A DNA stretch of 64,000 nucleotides, taken from positions 18,447,318 to 18,511,317 of the forward strand of contig NC_087070.1 in the NCBI RefSeq assembly GCF_963678635.1, read 5' to 3'. A model generated the notes under the pieces. It made no database searches. It had not been told where the DNA came from and worked only from the letters and a program-made list of their open reading frames with translations. The stretch is from Symsagittifera roscoffensis (lineage: Eukaryota > Xenacoelomorpha > Acoela > Convolutidae). This document shows positions 31,007-40,787 of the stretch, piece by piece. Both the position numbers and the translations under genes were made by a program. Within the stretch, counting starts at the first letter, position 1. Every line of letters starts with the position of its first letter.

Positions 31007-33765
31007 AGGCAAGGAACTCAGCGAGAGGACACCTGATGGCTTGGAGCGAGAAGCGAGCCATGCAGGAATATCTGAAAGGGCTTACGGAGAATTCTAACCT
31101 AAATCGGAAAGAATACGGCACGATAATGTCCTCGGAGGCGAACGAAATCGGGCTGGAAAAGCTACTGGAAATCTCTTGGAGGGCGGCCCTCCAAAGATAC
31201 TTCGACGAGACGATGCATGCACCTGCGACGGTGGCAGCGTACCTGGCTCAACCGTGCATGAGAACTGCCCTGCAAGTGCGGTTGGCTTGGTGCTTGATGG
31301 GCATCAAGAAGGCGGAATATGAAGCCAATAATGATTTGAAATCAAAAGAACAGGAGCTGGAGTTGATGGAAGCCCTGCGAGCGTTGATTTCAAAAGACGA
31401 TTCTGCGATAGCCTGGGCTAAGCGTAAGGATGCCCTTTGCTTTGTAAGGTTCGTGGTGGATCGTATCCCCATTCCTGTTTTGGGAGAATGCATAAAGATC
31501 ATTTGGCAAAAGGGAGTTGACTGCGAAAGAAACTTCCTCAGGGCACTCCTGGAACTATATCAGGATATGCCGCTGGTTGTACCAAATAGGGAGTCGAACG
31601 ACATGGAGAGCTATCGCAAGTTGGAAGAAGTGAGAAGATATTCCAACAAAGGATTGAAAGTGAGCCGGGAGTTGATTGAAACCGTCAGGGGACAGAAAGT
31701 CATTGCAACACTAGGGAAACTGAAGTCGTTCCAATACGTGTCTGGCATACCGGGGATGGCGTATTAACCCTTCGTGAATGAAGAAGCCAGGGAAGCGTAC
31801 TTCGACTATGAGCAAGTCGTAGTGCTCAATTTCTGGGTCGAACGGATTAAGGAAACTGGAATGCTGATGGTAGAACAACCCAAGCTGGGAATTATTTTAG
31901 AAGAACGAGTGGTCGAACCCTCGGTTCCCGAGTTGAAGGGGCAAGTGAGTTTTGATTGTGGTTCTTGGGACGGTCCCTTGAAAACCAGCCTAGTAACCAT
32001 GTGGGAGCTCATGAAGCCTTCTTGGTGCCCCCATCCTAACGCCGGTTTAATCTGGGACATGACGGCGGATATCTCGTTAGACCTGGATGATGACGCGAGT
32101 CTACATGATCTGGCCATGATACACCATCTGCTGGCCATGAGGGTGACGAAGCGAAAGAGCAGCCCATCCACGGAGCCATCCGAGGAAAGTCCATCGAATA
32201 ATTGGTTGAGGCAAGGCACCTGTTTAGCTCAACATAATGGGATGGAAGGACATGTTTGCAACTTGGGACACTGCCTGATCACGCTGAGCGAGCAGCATCG
32301 ACAACTGGCACGATTGTACGGAAGATTGAGCATGTCGGATAAGAGTGGCATGGAGTTGGTCGCGGACTGTCATGGGGTGACGGATATTAACTTGACCACT
32401 GCCTTGCGATTTTGTAGAATGACGAGCTCGATAGAATCGCTTGAGCGCCTGGAGCGTGCCCATGAGCTAGTGACCTCCATCAGCGTGGAAGTATTCCCTG
32501 GAGCACTACAGACAGAGCAGAAGATTGGAGGCTGGTGAGAAGCTCTTGAAAATGAAATGAATCTGAAGGATAGTGAGGCCTATCATAGACCTACTGGTTC
32601 AAAGTATCTGGTGGGTTCGAGCTCCGCACCATATTGCAAGAGTAGGTATCCTACACACATGGTGGTGGTGGATGCGAGGACGCAGCAGGTGTTGATTGAC
32701 CAACTTTTCTCTGTGCTAAAGTGCGTGAGGTTGGCCAGAAGGTCGGAGAGGTCATATGATTTGTTGGCAAAGATGTTTCGGACAGTCCCGAAGAGATCTG
32801 AAGGCGAGTTGCAAGACGTAGTGGGTGAAGAGTTCATGAGTTTGAACGAAGGTAATGTGGGCGAGTTCCAGAAGCAGAAAGCGAGTGGAGCGTTACCCAC
32901 TGAATTCCCCACCATAGAAGAAAAGGACGAGGTGCATAGAATAATGATGGAAGTGGAACCGTTGCTGGGAGCCTCAGGGTATCGGACCCGAAGGAACATA
33001 CTAATGACCCATGGGGAGTATCCTTGCCACTGCTTGGCGCAGACGTTATGGTACCCCAAACGCGGGAATCTGATGCTAGTATGGGACGTGGAGGAGTTGT
33101 ACTCTACGGGGTTGCCCGATCAGAATCAACAGGTGTCAATCGTGGTGGTTAGTGCCATGCTGGCAGTGAGTTGGTTGGAGGCTAACGCGGACACAATTGA
33201 ACAGGAGAGGGCCGTGCCGACTCCTGAGCAGCTGCGCAACGTAAAGATGAGCCGCAAATTGGATCTTTTCAGAACCACCTGCAAGGTTCTGAGAATACCC
33301 AAAGCCATTGAAAGAATATGGTCAAGGCAAAGGTTGATGCCTTGGTTCCGTGCAGTGATGACGTCATGGATGTATGAACGCGCGAAGCGTCACATGTCGA
33401 GGAACACGGAAGCCTATCAATCTTTCCAGCTAGATATAGGACCGGGAGTCTATAAGAGAGCACTCCTGACGCACAGAAACGCGGTCACCACGGCGGTGAA
33501 GCGAGTAGCTGGAGCGCCTTGTGTAACTGAAGATGAGAAGAAAGAGGTCTTAAGAGCTGACCTAGAACAAAATGTGAGCCTGTGTCTTCACAACAGCTTT
33601 TGCAGGAACCGGGAACAAAAGGAGAATGTGGACCTGCTACCTTGTTGCAAACCGAGGCTGTTGGAACAGGAGAGTTGGGGCACGGCCCGCAACTCCATGG
33701 ACATGTTGGAAAAAGTTCTAGAAGACAGTGAAGCTGAAGATCAGGATGGAGAAGCAATGGAATGA
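30994..33765 (+). pseudogene. Accessory block: large C-terminal protein of unknown function
   Basis: One frame of about 920 codons broken only by TAA at 31765-31767 and TGA at 32536-32538; reading resumes in the same frame after each. Mostly alpha-helical in appearance. Noticeable stretches are SWRAALQRYFDETMHAPATV, FDCGSWDGPLKTSLVTMWEL, SLDLDDDASLHDLAMIHHLL, YPTHMVVVDARTQQVLIDQL and THGEYPCHCLAQTLWYPKR, with an acidic C-terminus (EDSEAEDQDGEAME). No catalytic signature, signal peptide or transmembrane segment is convincing, so it is not an obvious envelope. Near-continuity over 2.8 kb in a decayed element argues that it was a real gene. Confidence 0.5.
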
Positions 33766-34539
33766 AGATGATGGAACGAAGAGGATAAATGAAGACATGA
33801 ACAAGAAAGGAAGAGAAGGAGAAAAAAACTTGAAGGTCTTTGTGTGTTAAAACTTGAACTAATCAACCAAGTTTGATTATAGAACTTGTTAAACCTTTTG
33901 GTTTTGATCTAGTTTGGTCAGACCAAACTTTGAAAATATTTACAATTGTTAAAATTGTCGAAAGAAAATTTTAGTTGTGTTACTTATGTATATATATAGA
34001 ACATAGGTGAGTATATTTACCTATCTAAACACGACTGAAGTTTTTAACCTGTGTAAGACACAATTTCACTGTGCGGCGATATGGTAGGTTTGGGTAAACT
34101 CGCTCTAGAAGGGTGAGTAACTCAATAACTTTCCTAGCCACAGAGTTTCTTTGTTTTAATATCAAATAGGACCGGATAAATAACTGATTATACTTGGTGA
34201 GTGACGTTAAGTTAATTTTAACGGGTGCGTGGCCGTGCCACGTCCCAACTTTTTAATCACAAAGAGCGAAAATAAATTTTATGGCAAGATGACGTAAGTA
34301 GTCAGAAAAGAAATTTTATCTAGAACACTCCTCATGGTGCATATTTTGTGAAAATGTTGAAAAGCAGTGAGATGTAGTACGATGCCATTTGTGACACGTA
34401 GTGAGTTGAGGTGGAGTAGATAAATTTCATTTTCTTATGCGATTTGTAAGATTAGTTACAGAGAACTGGAGTACTACTTGACGATAACCCGGTGTTATGC
34501 GATCAATAGGGACATTGATGGGGACTTGTCCGGGGAGTA
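33766..34539 (+). other. 3' untranslated region and polypurine stretch
   Basis: AT-rich, no coding domain. Purine-rich sequence follows the last stop (33760-33830). CCGGGGAGTA directly precedes the TG of the 3' LTR at 34540, the place of the plus-strand primer (polypurine tract) in LTR elements. Local palindromes such as TAGGTGAGTATATTTACCTA (about 34004) are present. Confidence 0.5.
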
Positions 34540-35070
34540 TGTGCCATGAAAAATACAAAAAGACGGCCATTTTGACGAAAAGGAACGAAAAAACAGAACA
34601 ACGACAGATATAGTGAAAAACGGTCGTACCGGAACACGAGAAAAACGGAGCCTCTTATCGTGGCAATAACACACGATAAGATCCTTAGCAGTGGAAATTA
34701 GTGAAAAAGGAAGCTTCAGTGGGGAAGGAGTATTCCGCGGAACCCTCCCGTGCCACAAATTGGGAAAGATAAGAACGTTATCTAGAGAAGATTACGGGAG
34801 CGGAGGCTTGGTCCCCTAGAGATTGTTGTATGTTGAAGGACTGCATAAAACTAACTTTTTAGCTACTCTGATGCCATAGAACTTTGAATTAACACCGGTG
34901 TAACTGGATACTTTAGAATATGAGTAGCTAGAAAGAGGAAAGGGTCAATCCATCTCCAATGGATTTAATATAGAACTGTCACACAAAAACATATTAAAAT
35001 AGGGTATTCGAGCCGTGTTTTTAATAACAATCACGTAGTCTGAGGATCCGAGACTCAGCTATGTGGTTGT
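34540..35070 (+). repeat. 3' LTR, first part
   Basis: Starts TGTGCCAT and then, after a deletion relative to the 5' LTR, follows it from AAAAGACGGCCATTTTGACG (12112) to GCTATGTGGTTGT (12601). It carries GATAAGATCC sequence absent from the 5' copy near 12215. It is interrupted at 35070 by the LINE. Confidence 0.8.
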
Positions 35071-35572
35071 AGAAGAAGAAGAAGAAAGAACACTTGAATT
35101 ACTATACAGTAAAAAGCCGAGGCATCAGTATAGCAAAGTGTAAATAATAAAGTTGGTTAAAATTCATTGGTACATCAAACAAAAACACAACATCAGAAAA
35201 CAAGCAATAAACAAAACAAAACAAAACAAAACAAGTTCGGTTACAGTTCAGAAATTGGTTGATCAAAATATATGAAGTTACGGATACTAAAAAAACATCA
35301 GTTTTAAGAATTAAGAACGAGCTGGTATCAAAACTTTACAAACGATGTTATAGATAGTCCAAACATACAGCGTATATACAGAGTATATACAGATTCTCTT
35401 TCAAAAAATGTCTGGAAAATTAAACTAAATTAAAAGATATAGAACTAGCAAAAACGGAAATCACGCCACGTATTTGTATTTGTACATATTGGATTGTTTC
35501 TTAATTCACTCACGTAAAATTCTTTCAATTTTTTCTTGAATCCTGTTCTCGATTTTTCTAAATTGCGCAAAA

Positions 35573-35965
35573 TTATGGCAGTGAATTCCATTTTTTAGAA
35601 GTCAAATGAAAAAATGATTTTTGTAGAGAAGCGGTTGAACAATGCTTGTCAAAAATAATTTGTTTCGTTCTTTTATTGAGCCTATAGTTGGCAGTCGGTA
35701 GTCTCAATGTATTTTGAAAAGCCTTCTTTTTGTTTGTAAGATATTGGTATAAGAATGTTATACACTTTAATTCAATTCTTTTCTCGATTCCAATGAACGA
35801 TTTGCTAATGCGAAGAAGGGAAGAAGATTTAAATTTCGATCTGAAATATGTTCTTTTTAACGCCCAGTTCAACTGTTTCTCTAGAGATAGCATCAAAATA
35901 GCATTAATTTGTTGTAAAAATATTGCTGAATAATCTAAATGTGATAAAACAAGACAATGAAGCAA
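35573..35965 (-). pseudogene. LINE ORF2 C-terminal region
   Basis: The segment LVLSHLDYSAIFLQQI matches the SHLDYCNxLLYG-type motif after the RT thumb in CR1/L2/jockey-like LINEs. A basic helical tail follows (WALKRTYFRSKFKSSSLLRI, FHLTSKKWNSLP). It ends near 35573, and 500 bp of 3' UTR lead to the TTC tail. Confidence 0.6.
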
Positions 35966-36013
35966 GGCAACTAATGATAATGTCGGCAGTTGTTGTCCAA
36001 TTGTATCTATAGT

Positions 36014-36661
36014 TTAAATTCCTTGTGCCATTTTTTGGAGAATTGTTTTGATTTGAGCATAAAAAGATAAACTTGAATCAAGAATAAAGCCGAAATATTT
36101 GCATTCTGATTTTTTGGCTACATAATGCCCATTAATTACTATTGTATCAGTATCTACATTTTTGCTATCTTTTTTTTGACAAACTGTTATAAATTCCGAT
36201 TTAGATGCATTCAGATTCAATTTGTTCTCTCCAAAAAATTCCGTTAGATTATTAAGTGATTTTTGCAATCGTTTCAAAGCATCCTCAGAAATTATAGAAG
36301 AGGAAAAAACCATACAGTCGTCAGCATATTGAACTAAAGTACAACCTTCATATAATCGCTCTTGTATGTCATTACCATATAAATTGAACAACAACGGACC
36401 AAGTACCTTTCCTTGTGGGACACCTCGTTTGATTTCAATCCAGTCTGAAAAGATTCCATTGGCGTTTACTCTTTGAATACGTTTGTTTAGGAAGCTAGCA
36501 ATTAAAGCATTTGCTCCATTTGAAAAACCGAGAGAAAGCATTTTTTCAATTAAAACTTCATGCGAAATAGAATCAAAAGCCTTGGACAGATCTAATAAAG
36601 CTGCATCGCTTGTGCTTTGACTGCGATACGATTTGAGTGAATTCTGTTTCTTATTCAACAA
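36014..36661 (-). pseudogene. LINE reverse transcriptase palm
   Basis: LLDLSKAFDSISHEVLIEKM is RT motif A, GVPQGKVLGPLLFNLYGNDI motif B, VQYADDCMVFSSS the catalytic YADD box, and SECKYFGFILDSSLSF the motif E region. The linker after the endonuclease runs directly into motif A (KSYRSQSTSDAALLDL), so roughly 200 residues of fingers (including the RPISLL-type block) are deleted. Confidence 0.85.
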
Positions 36662-36732
36662 TTGCTGACATTCTGAATCGAACCATTCCGTTTTCGATAC
36701 ATTTTTTGGTTTAAAATTACGAACAAATTTTT

Positions 36733-37392
36733 TTAGATAGGAGCATGTTGCTGAAGAGCACTAGAAATTAAATAAATCAGCGTCGAGAACATGTTTTGTG
36801 CGTCTGTACATTGATATAAGAGATACCAAGGAAGAGCGGAGAGTGTATTGCAAAATTCATTTTTCTGATAATTTTTCGTAATGAAAGTCGAAATTATCCT
36901 CGGTAAACTTTTGCCGCATTTTATGTCCGTCAAAATAAATGAAGCAAAATGGTCGGTTTTATAAGGTGTATCAAAACAAAATTCAATGCCGTTTGTTTCA
37001 TAGTCACTGATAATGTAGTCGATATGAGTTTTAGTTGAGGAACTAATTCTGGTCTCATCGTTTGGACAAAAAACCTTCAATCCATATGGAATAATTATAG
37101 AATCTAAATTTTCTTTTTCTTTGCTATCCAGATAATTTATGTTATAATCACCCAGAAGCGTAATTTTTTTAGAAACTGAAAATGCATTATCTATGTTAAG
37201 CGTTAATTGTTCCAAAAAATCAATAACGTTTGATCTGCTTGGATTATAACACAAATTACCTAACATTTTTTCTTTACTGGAAATGTTAAATGTAGATTTG
37301 CACTCAACCCACACTGACTCATATTTTTTTTTATGAAATAAATTTAAATCAGGCCTCAATTTCGGAGCCAATTTGACTGGTATATATAACAA
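36733..37392 (-). pseudogene. LINE AP endonuclease, C-terminal part
   Basis: Continues the endonuclease in another frame: VKLAPKLRPDLNLF, then KITLLGDYNINYL (catalytic GD-N block), THIDYIISD and the terminal KTDHFASF (DH block). This enzyme nicks the target DNA. It is followed by the usual linker to RT (FKPKNVSKTEWFDSECQ in the shifted frame). Confidence 0.75.
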
Positions 37393-37730
37393 AACGCCAC
37401 CGCCTTTTTTTTTACCGCTGATTGCCTATCATATCTGAACATCGCATGCGTTCTAGGGTGGAGATTCCATAAATTGTCACTATCTTCTTTTTTAAGCCAC
37501 GTTTCGGAAATTCCTATACTTGTATTTTCGCCCATATCATCAAGAAATTTTTTCAATTGCATCCGTTTTCTAATAATACTTTGAAAATTCAAATGAACAA
37601 GTTTAAGATTTGCACAATTGTTTGAGCAGATGCCGTAGAATGTTTCAATGGTTTCAATAGGACCAGGGTTTTTTTCAACATCCCCACTTTGGGTCAGTAA
37701 CAACGCAAAAAGGAAAAGATAAAAGATGAG
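37356..37730 (-). pseudogene. LINE ORF2 start: 2A-like peptide and endonuclease N-terminus
   Basis: A hydrophobic leader (IFYLFLFALLLTQ) runs straight into SGDVEKNPGP, a full 2A 'stop-go' consensus (DxExNPGP) at about 37660-37685. At such peptides the ribosome releases the chain before the last Pro. The start of the AP endonuclease follows (LKLVHLNFQSI, ISETWLKKED). 2A peptides with signal-like leaders are known at the N-terminus of ORF2 in some CR1/L2 elements. No ATG is visible; a stop lies at 37731-37733. The frame is lost in a poly-T run near 37400. Confidence 0.75.
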
Positions 37731-37948
37731 TCAGTGTGGTAGCTCTCCGCTCATTTATCCCACATTTCGATGATAATATCTTTTGATGGCAGCTTAGATA
37801 GCCCCAGTAAACAATGGTTTTTCTATATTTTCCATCTGAGCCTTGGAAATTAGAAAAATTGCACAAAACAACCAGAATTTAATATTCAGCATAATAAATT
37901 AAATAAATTAAATAATCGCCAAAGTTTGCATCAAGAAAAAATGCGAAA

Positions 37949-38251
37949 CTAGTATTTCCTAAAGAATTTTGCACCGTTTTGAAAAAATTGTATCATTTCT
38001 GTCGTTTTTGGATCTAAATTTGATGATTGTTGGGTTTGCTTCATTCTGGGGCGGGTTGTAATCTCACATGTGTTTGCATTAATATCAGAACCTCTAAAAG
38101 AATCTCTGAAACTTTGCACCAAAATTTCAACACCCCCATTAGAAGGATGCAAACCATCCGAGCTAAGCGCATCGGTATTTTGACTAAAATTTTTGTTTAT
38201 TTCTAAAATATCCAATTTTACTTCGCCCAAGTCCTTTACATTCCGTACTAG
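37949..38251 (-). pseudogene. LINE ORF1 C-terminal esterase remnant
   Basis: The residues ALSSDGLHPSNGGVEILVQS form SGNH block V (DGLHPSxxG), typical of the esterase domain in ORF1 of CR1/L2 LINEs. The N-terminal blocks are lost by 5' truncation; the frame upstream of 38252 is LTR sequence. A Gln/Pro-rich tail of about 60 residues follows, up to the stop near 37949. The assignment fits well with the 2A and endonuclease that follow. Confidence 0.65.
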
Positions 38252-38252
38252 G

Positions 38253-38454
38253 AAACGAAAGCTGATCAAAAGTCGTTTGACTGATGGCCTAAAGATAGTA
38301 ACTTTTTACTTAGCCCTAGACAGACCAGAAAATCAACTGGCAAGGTCGAGATGGTGAAAAACGGGTAGAGTTAAGGTAACTGACGCCTGCCAGTCGTTAA
38401 TAGGTACTTTTTCTACGCCCCGTCGCTGTGTAGTATTCGGGCGAATGTTACATA
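38253..38454 (+). repeat. 3' LTR, second part (truncated)
   Basis: AAACGAAAGCTGATCAAAAG onward matches the 5' LTR from 12612 to about 12812 and breaks off at GTTACATA. The rest of the LTR (more than 1.6 kb in the 5' copy) is missing. Confidence 0.8.
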
Positions 38455-38482
38455 TTTGAGTTTTTTCTTTTTGTTTCAGATA

Positions 38483-38765
38483 CGGTGAAGTTCCATTGGT
38501 ATCAAGTTTCATGTATACCAAAATGAAAAATCGTTCCCAATTGGGTCAACTCCATTTTGCTTCTACAAATTGGAAGCCAACTATTAATAAATTCTTCTTC
38601 CAACAGCAGAAAACTAATTAGTTTAATTATGACCGCCGCAGTCGCGCCAACATTTTTCGAGCTTGCCAATAGAGGGTAGGACCTTGTACTAAAATTAGGG
38701 CCGGTTATCGCGGCGAAGTAGCGACTCGCGCATAGAGCGCCCACCTTAAACCATTAGAGGCTTAG
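38483..38765. repeat. Inverted copy of 11690-11945
   Basis: TACGGTGAAGTTCCATTGGT and the following 270 bp match, diverged, the reverse complement of 11945 back to about 11690. The same sequence thus reads outward from both sides of the giant element. The left copy has 9 extra bases (TGCTCATCT) just before ACGGTGAAG. Confidence 0.7.
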
Positions 38766-39105
38766 TAGTCGGTTTACTAGTCGTTGCCGTCGAGTTTTTT
38801 TAGTGTAACGCGATTGATTATTTCGGTAAAATTGGGACTGATTTTTAATTTTTGTACCTTTTATTACCCACCCCAATCAAGGCCGAATTGAAATCGTTTT
38901 CTTGTTTACCTCCGAGATTTGAGTCAACCCAAACTTCGTGTAGTTTTTGGCTTGGTGGGTCTCGAACCTATCAAAAAGGATTTCCACAAATTTTTTTCAC
39001 CGATGTTTTCCTTTTCACATTGACATCTATTGGATAAAGTTACGTTCTTATTTGGTTTTTTCCACTTCTATTTGTTTCTAAAAGTTTTACACACATTTTT
39101 CTATG
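38766..39105. other. Intergenic sequence, no feature seen
   Basis: About 340 bp of moderately AT-rich DNA without coding or repeat signals that can be supported. Confidence 0.4.
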
Positions 39106-39109
39106 TCTA

Positions 39110-39600
39110 AGGCAGGGATTTCAATACAATATCAATATATTGAGCTCAATATCAATATCTTCCATTCAATATCAATATCAATATCAAATAGGATGAAATT
39201 TCAATATCAATATCAATATCAATATCTAAAAGCTCAATATCTCAATATTATCACTATTTTAAGATACCAGAGACCAAATTCAATATTGAATTTCGAAATA
39301 TATAATTAAATTTGTTTAGTTTTTTTTGCAATGTAATTGTTCTTTGTTTAATTTGTTTAATTTAATGCTTGAGTGAGTTGAGTTGACTGTATGACTGTTT
39401 GACTTAGTCAGTCCATTGAGTTATCTCGAATTTCTTTTGGTTTTTTACAGAAATGCCTGATGATGTTTTTCTCAATATCTACAAAAAATTCAATATCAAT
39501 ATCAATATCTAGCCTTCAATATCTCAATATTAAAAATTCAATATTGACATCGTCTCAATATTCAATATCTGATCATTCAATATATTGCAATCCCTGGTCT
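39110..39600 (+). repeat. AATATC-type microsatellite region
   Basis: Two clusters of imperfect CAATAT/CAATATCAATAT repeats (39119-39300 and 39465-39590) are separated by about 160 bp of AT-rich sequence. Confidence 0.8.
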
Positions 39601-39835
39601 AAGGTCAAACAAGAGTCATTTTTCAGTTTTTTCTTTTTCGATTCCATTGTTGGTTACATGTTTTCGATTTCCAAGTTTGGTGCTAAACAGTCTTGTCGAA
39701 AGTTCAGCCAATCACGTTGCTCTCATGTTTTATCATTTGCGTCATACTTTAACACGCTAGAGATATTCCCTATCTTAATACATTGTGCTTACAATTTTGC
39801 ATTGTTTAATATACGTTTTGATTAAAATATCCCTG

Positions 39836-39888
39836 TTTTCGACGTTCAGCCGAGCTTGCGACCCGACAGTACTCGCGATTCACCGCAG
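39836..39888 (+). other. Candidate 5' UTR exon of the HMGB-like gene
   Basis: A short GC-richer island (CAGCCGAGCTTGCGACCCGA) in AT-rich DNA ends CACCGCAG followed by GTAACA, a good donor. The acceptor TTTTTATTTCAG ending at 40777 lies 11 bp before the start codon, giving an intron of about 890 bp. The 5' border is arbitrary. Confidence 0.3.
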
Positions 39889-40787
39889 GTAACATTTGGG
39901 ACGTCCCTATTTTTTCCCGAGATCAAATTCTGAGATTTTCATTTTTAAACATTGAGGTATTGCGAATACATGTTTAAGCATTGCGAATAGAAATTGCAAT
40001 GCTTATACGTGGACTAATGGGGACAACGTATTAATTATTATTAACAGTTTTGTTTAATTTATATCGCAAACTGAACTTAATAAGTTATTTTAAAACTCGC
40101 TGTACTGAAAAAGAAACCCGACGGAACAGCTATGTCCAATTTTCAGTTTTAAAAAGCATTGTCTGGATTGATTAAAGAAGAAATTGACTGAAAATGAAAA
40201 CTAGTCGACTTCCAGAGGACTTCAACTCGTTGGATATTGGGGGTGCCGGACATCAAGCCGACGGGACTTCAAGCCGAATCGTTAAATAAGGGATTTAAGC
40301 CGAACTTTTCTCATTAAGTCATGAAATATGATAAATTTGAATTTTTTTTGGAAGAGTTTCTCAATTTCATAATTTTTCTTCAGTTGTTATTGGCGTTTTC
40401 AAAAAATTTAGGCCTCCAAATGATGTAAGGAAAGTTGAAAAATAAAACAAGGTTGATGGCAATTTTCTTGTTAGTAATTTATGCATTTCAAAAACCGGCT
40501 GATATTGTGACCGCATGCCAATCCTAAGTTAATAATTGTCATGAATAACGCTTATTAACGACTAAACTTGCCTAAATTTTTGAAAAGCAATGGTTTACAG
40601 ATGAAAAAATTGTGCTTTGAGGTTCTTGTTAAGTTTAAATTTCGACCTGAAGTCCTGCCTTTTGAAGACCCGTCGGGTTGTTGTCCTGTGCCCGGATATT
40701 GGGTTTTTACGGGATAATTTGCGTTTTAAAATGATGAATTTTGTACTCATTAGTCTTCAACTTTGTTTTTATTTCAGTTTCCTGAAA

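Larger units (their letters stand above)
35071..38252 (-). mobile_element. CR1/L2-type LINE inserted in the 3' LTR
   Basis: Minus-strand non-LTR element with an ORF1 esterase tail, a 2A-like peptide, AP endonuclease and RT. The 3' end is a TTC repeat (plus strand AGAAGAAGAAGAAG at 35071). LTR sequence stops at 35070 and resumes at 38253; compared with the intact 5' LTR, 10 bp (GTTCGCATGT) are missing, so insertion came with a small target deletion. The copy is 5'-truncated within ORF1 and has lost the RT fingers. Confidence 0.8.
11961..38454 (+). mobile_element. Giant Ty3/gypsy element, family B, with accessory genes
   Basis: Coherent plus-strand element: 5' LTR from 11961, leader with two structured RNAs, gag (15209-17709), protease-RT-RNase H-integrase (17790-24079), macro-domain-like segment (to 24527), a second coding block (24995-33765), polypurine sequence and 3' LTR from 34540. 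Length to the start of the 3' LTR is about 22.6 kb, far above the usual 5-10 kb. The 3' LTR start TGTGCCAT and more than 500 bp after it match the 5' LTR from about 12110 onward. The 3' LTR is interrupted by a LINE (35071-38252) and cut off at 38454. Many stops and frameshifts show that the copy is old or poorly called. Protease and RT active sites are also mutated. Confidence 0.8.

Noticed and set aside
24995-33765. Accessory block as a host multi-exon gene
   Set aside because: Frames abut or overlap with no consistent GT-AG introns at the junctions, and the block lies between pol and the 3' LTR in the same orientation.
39110-39600. CRISPR-like or satellite array
   Set aside because: Only a simple AATATC microsatellite; no spacers of uniform length.
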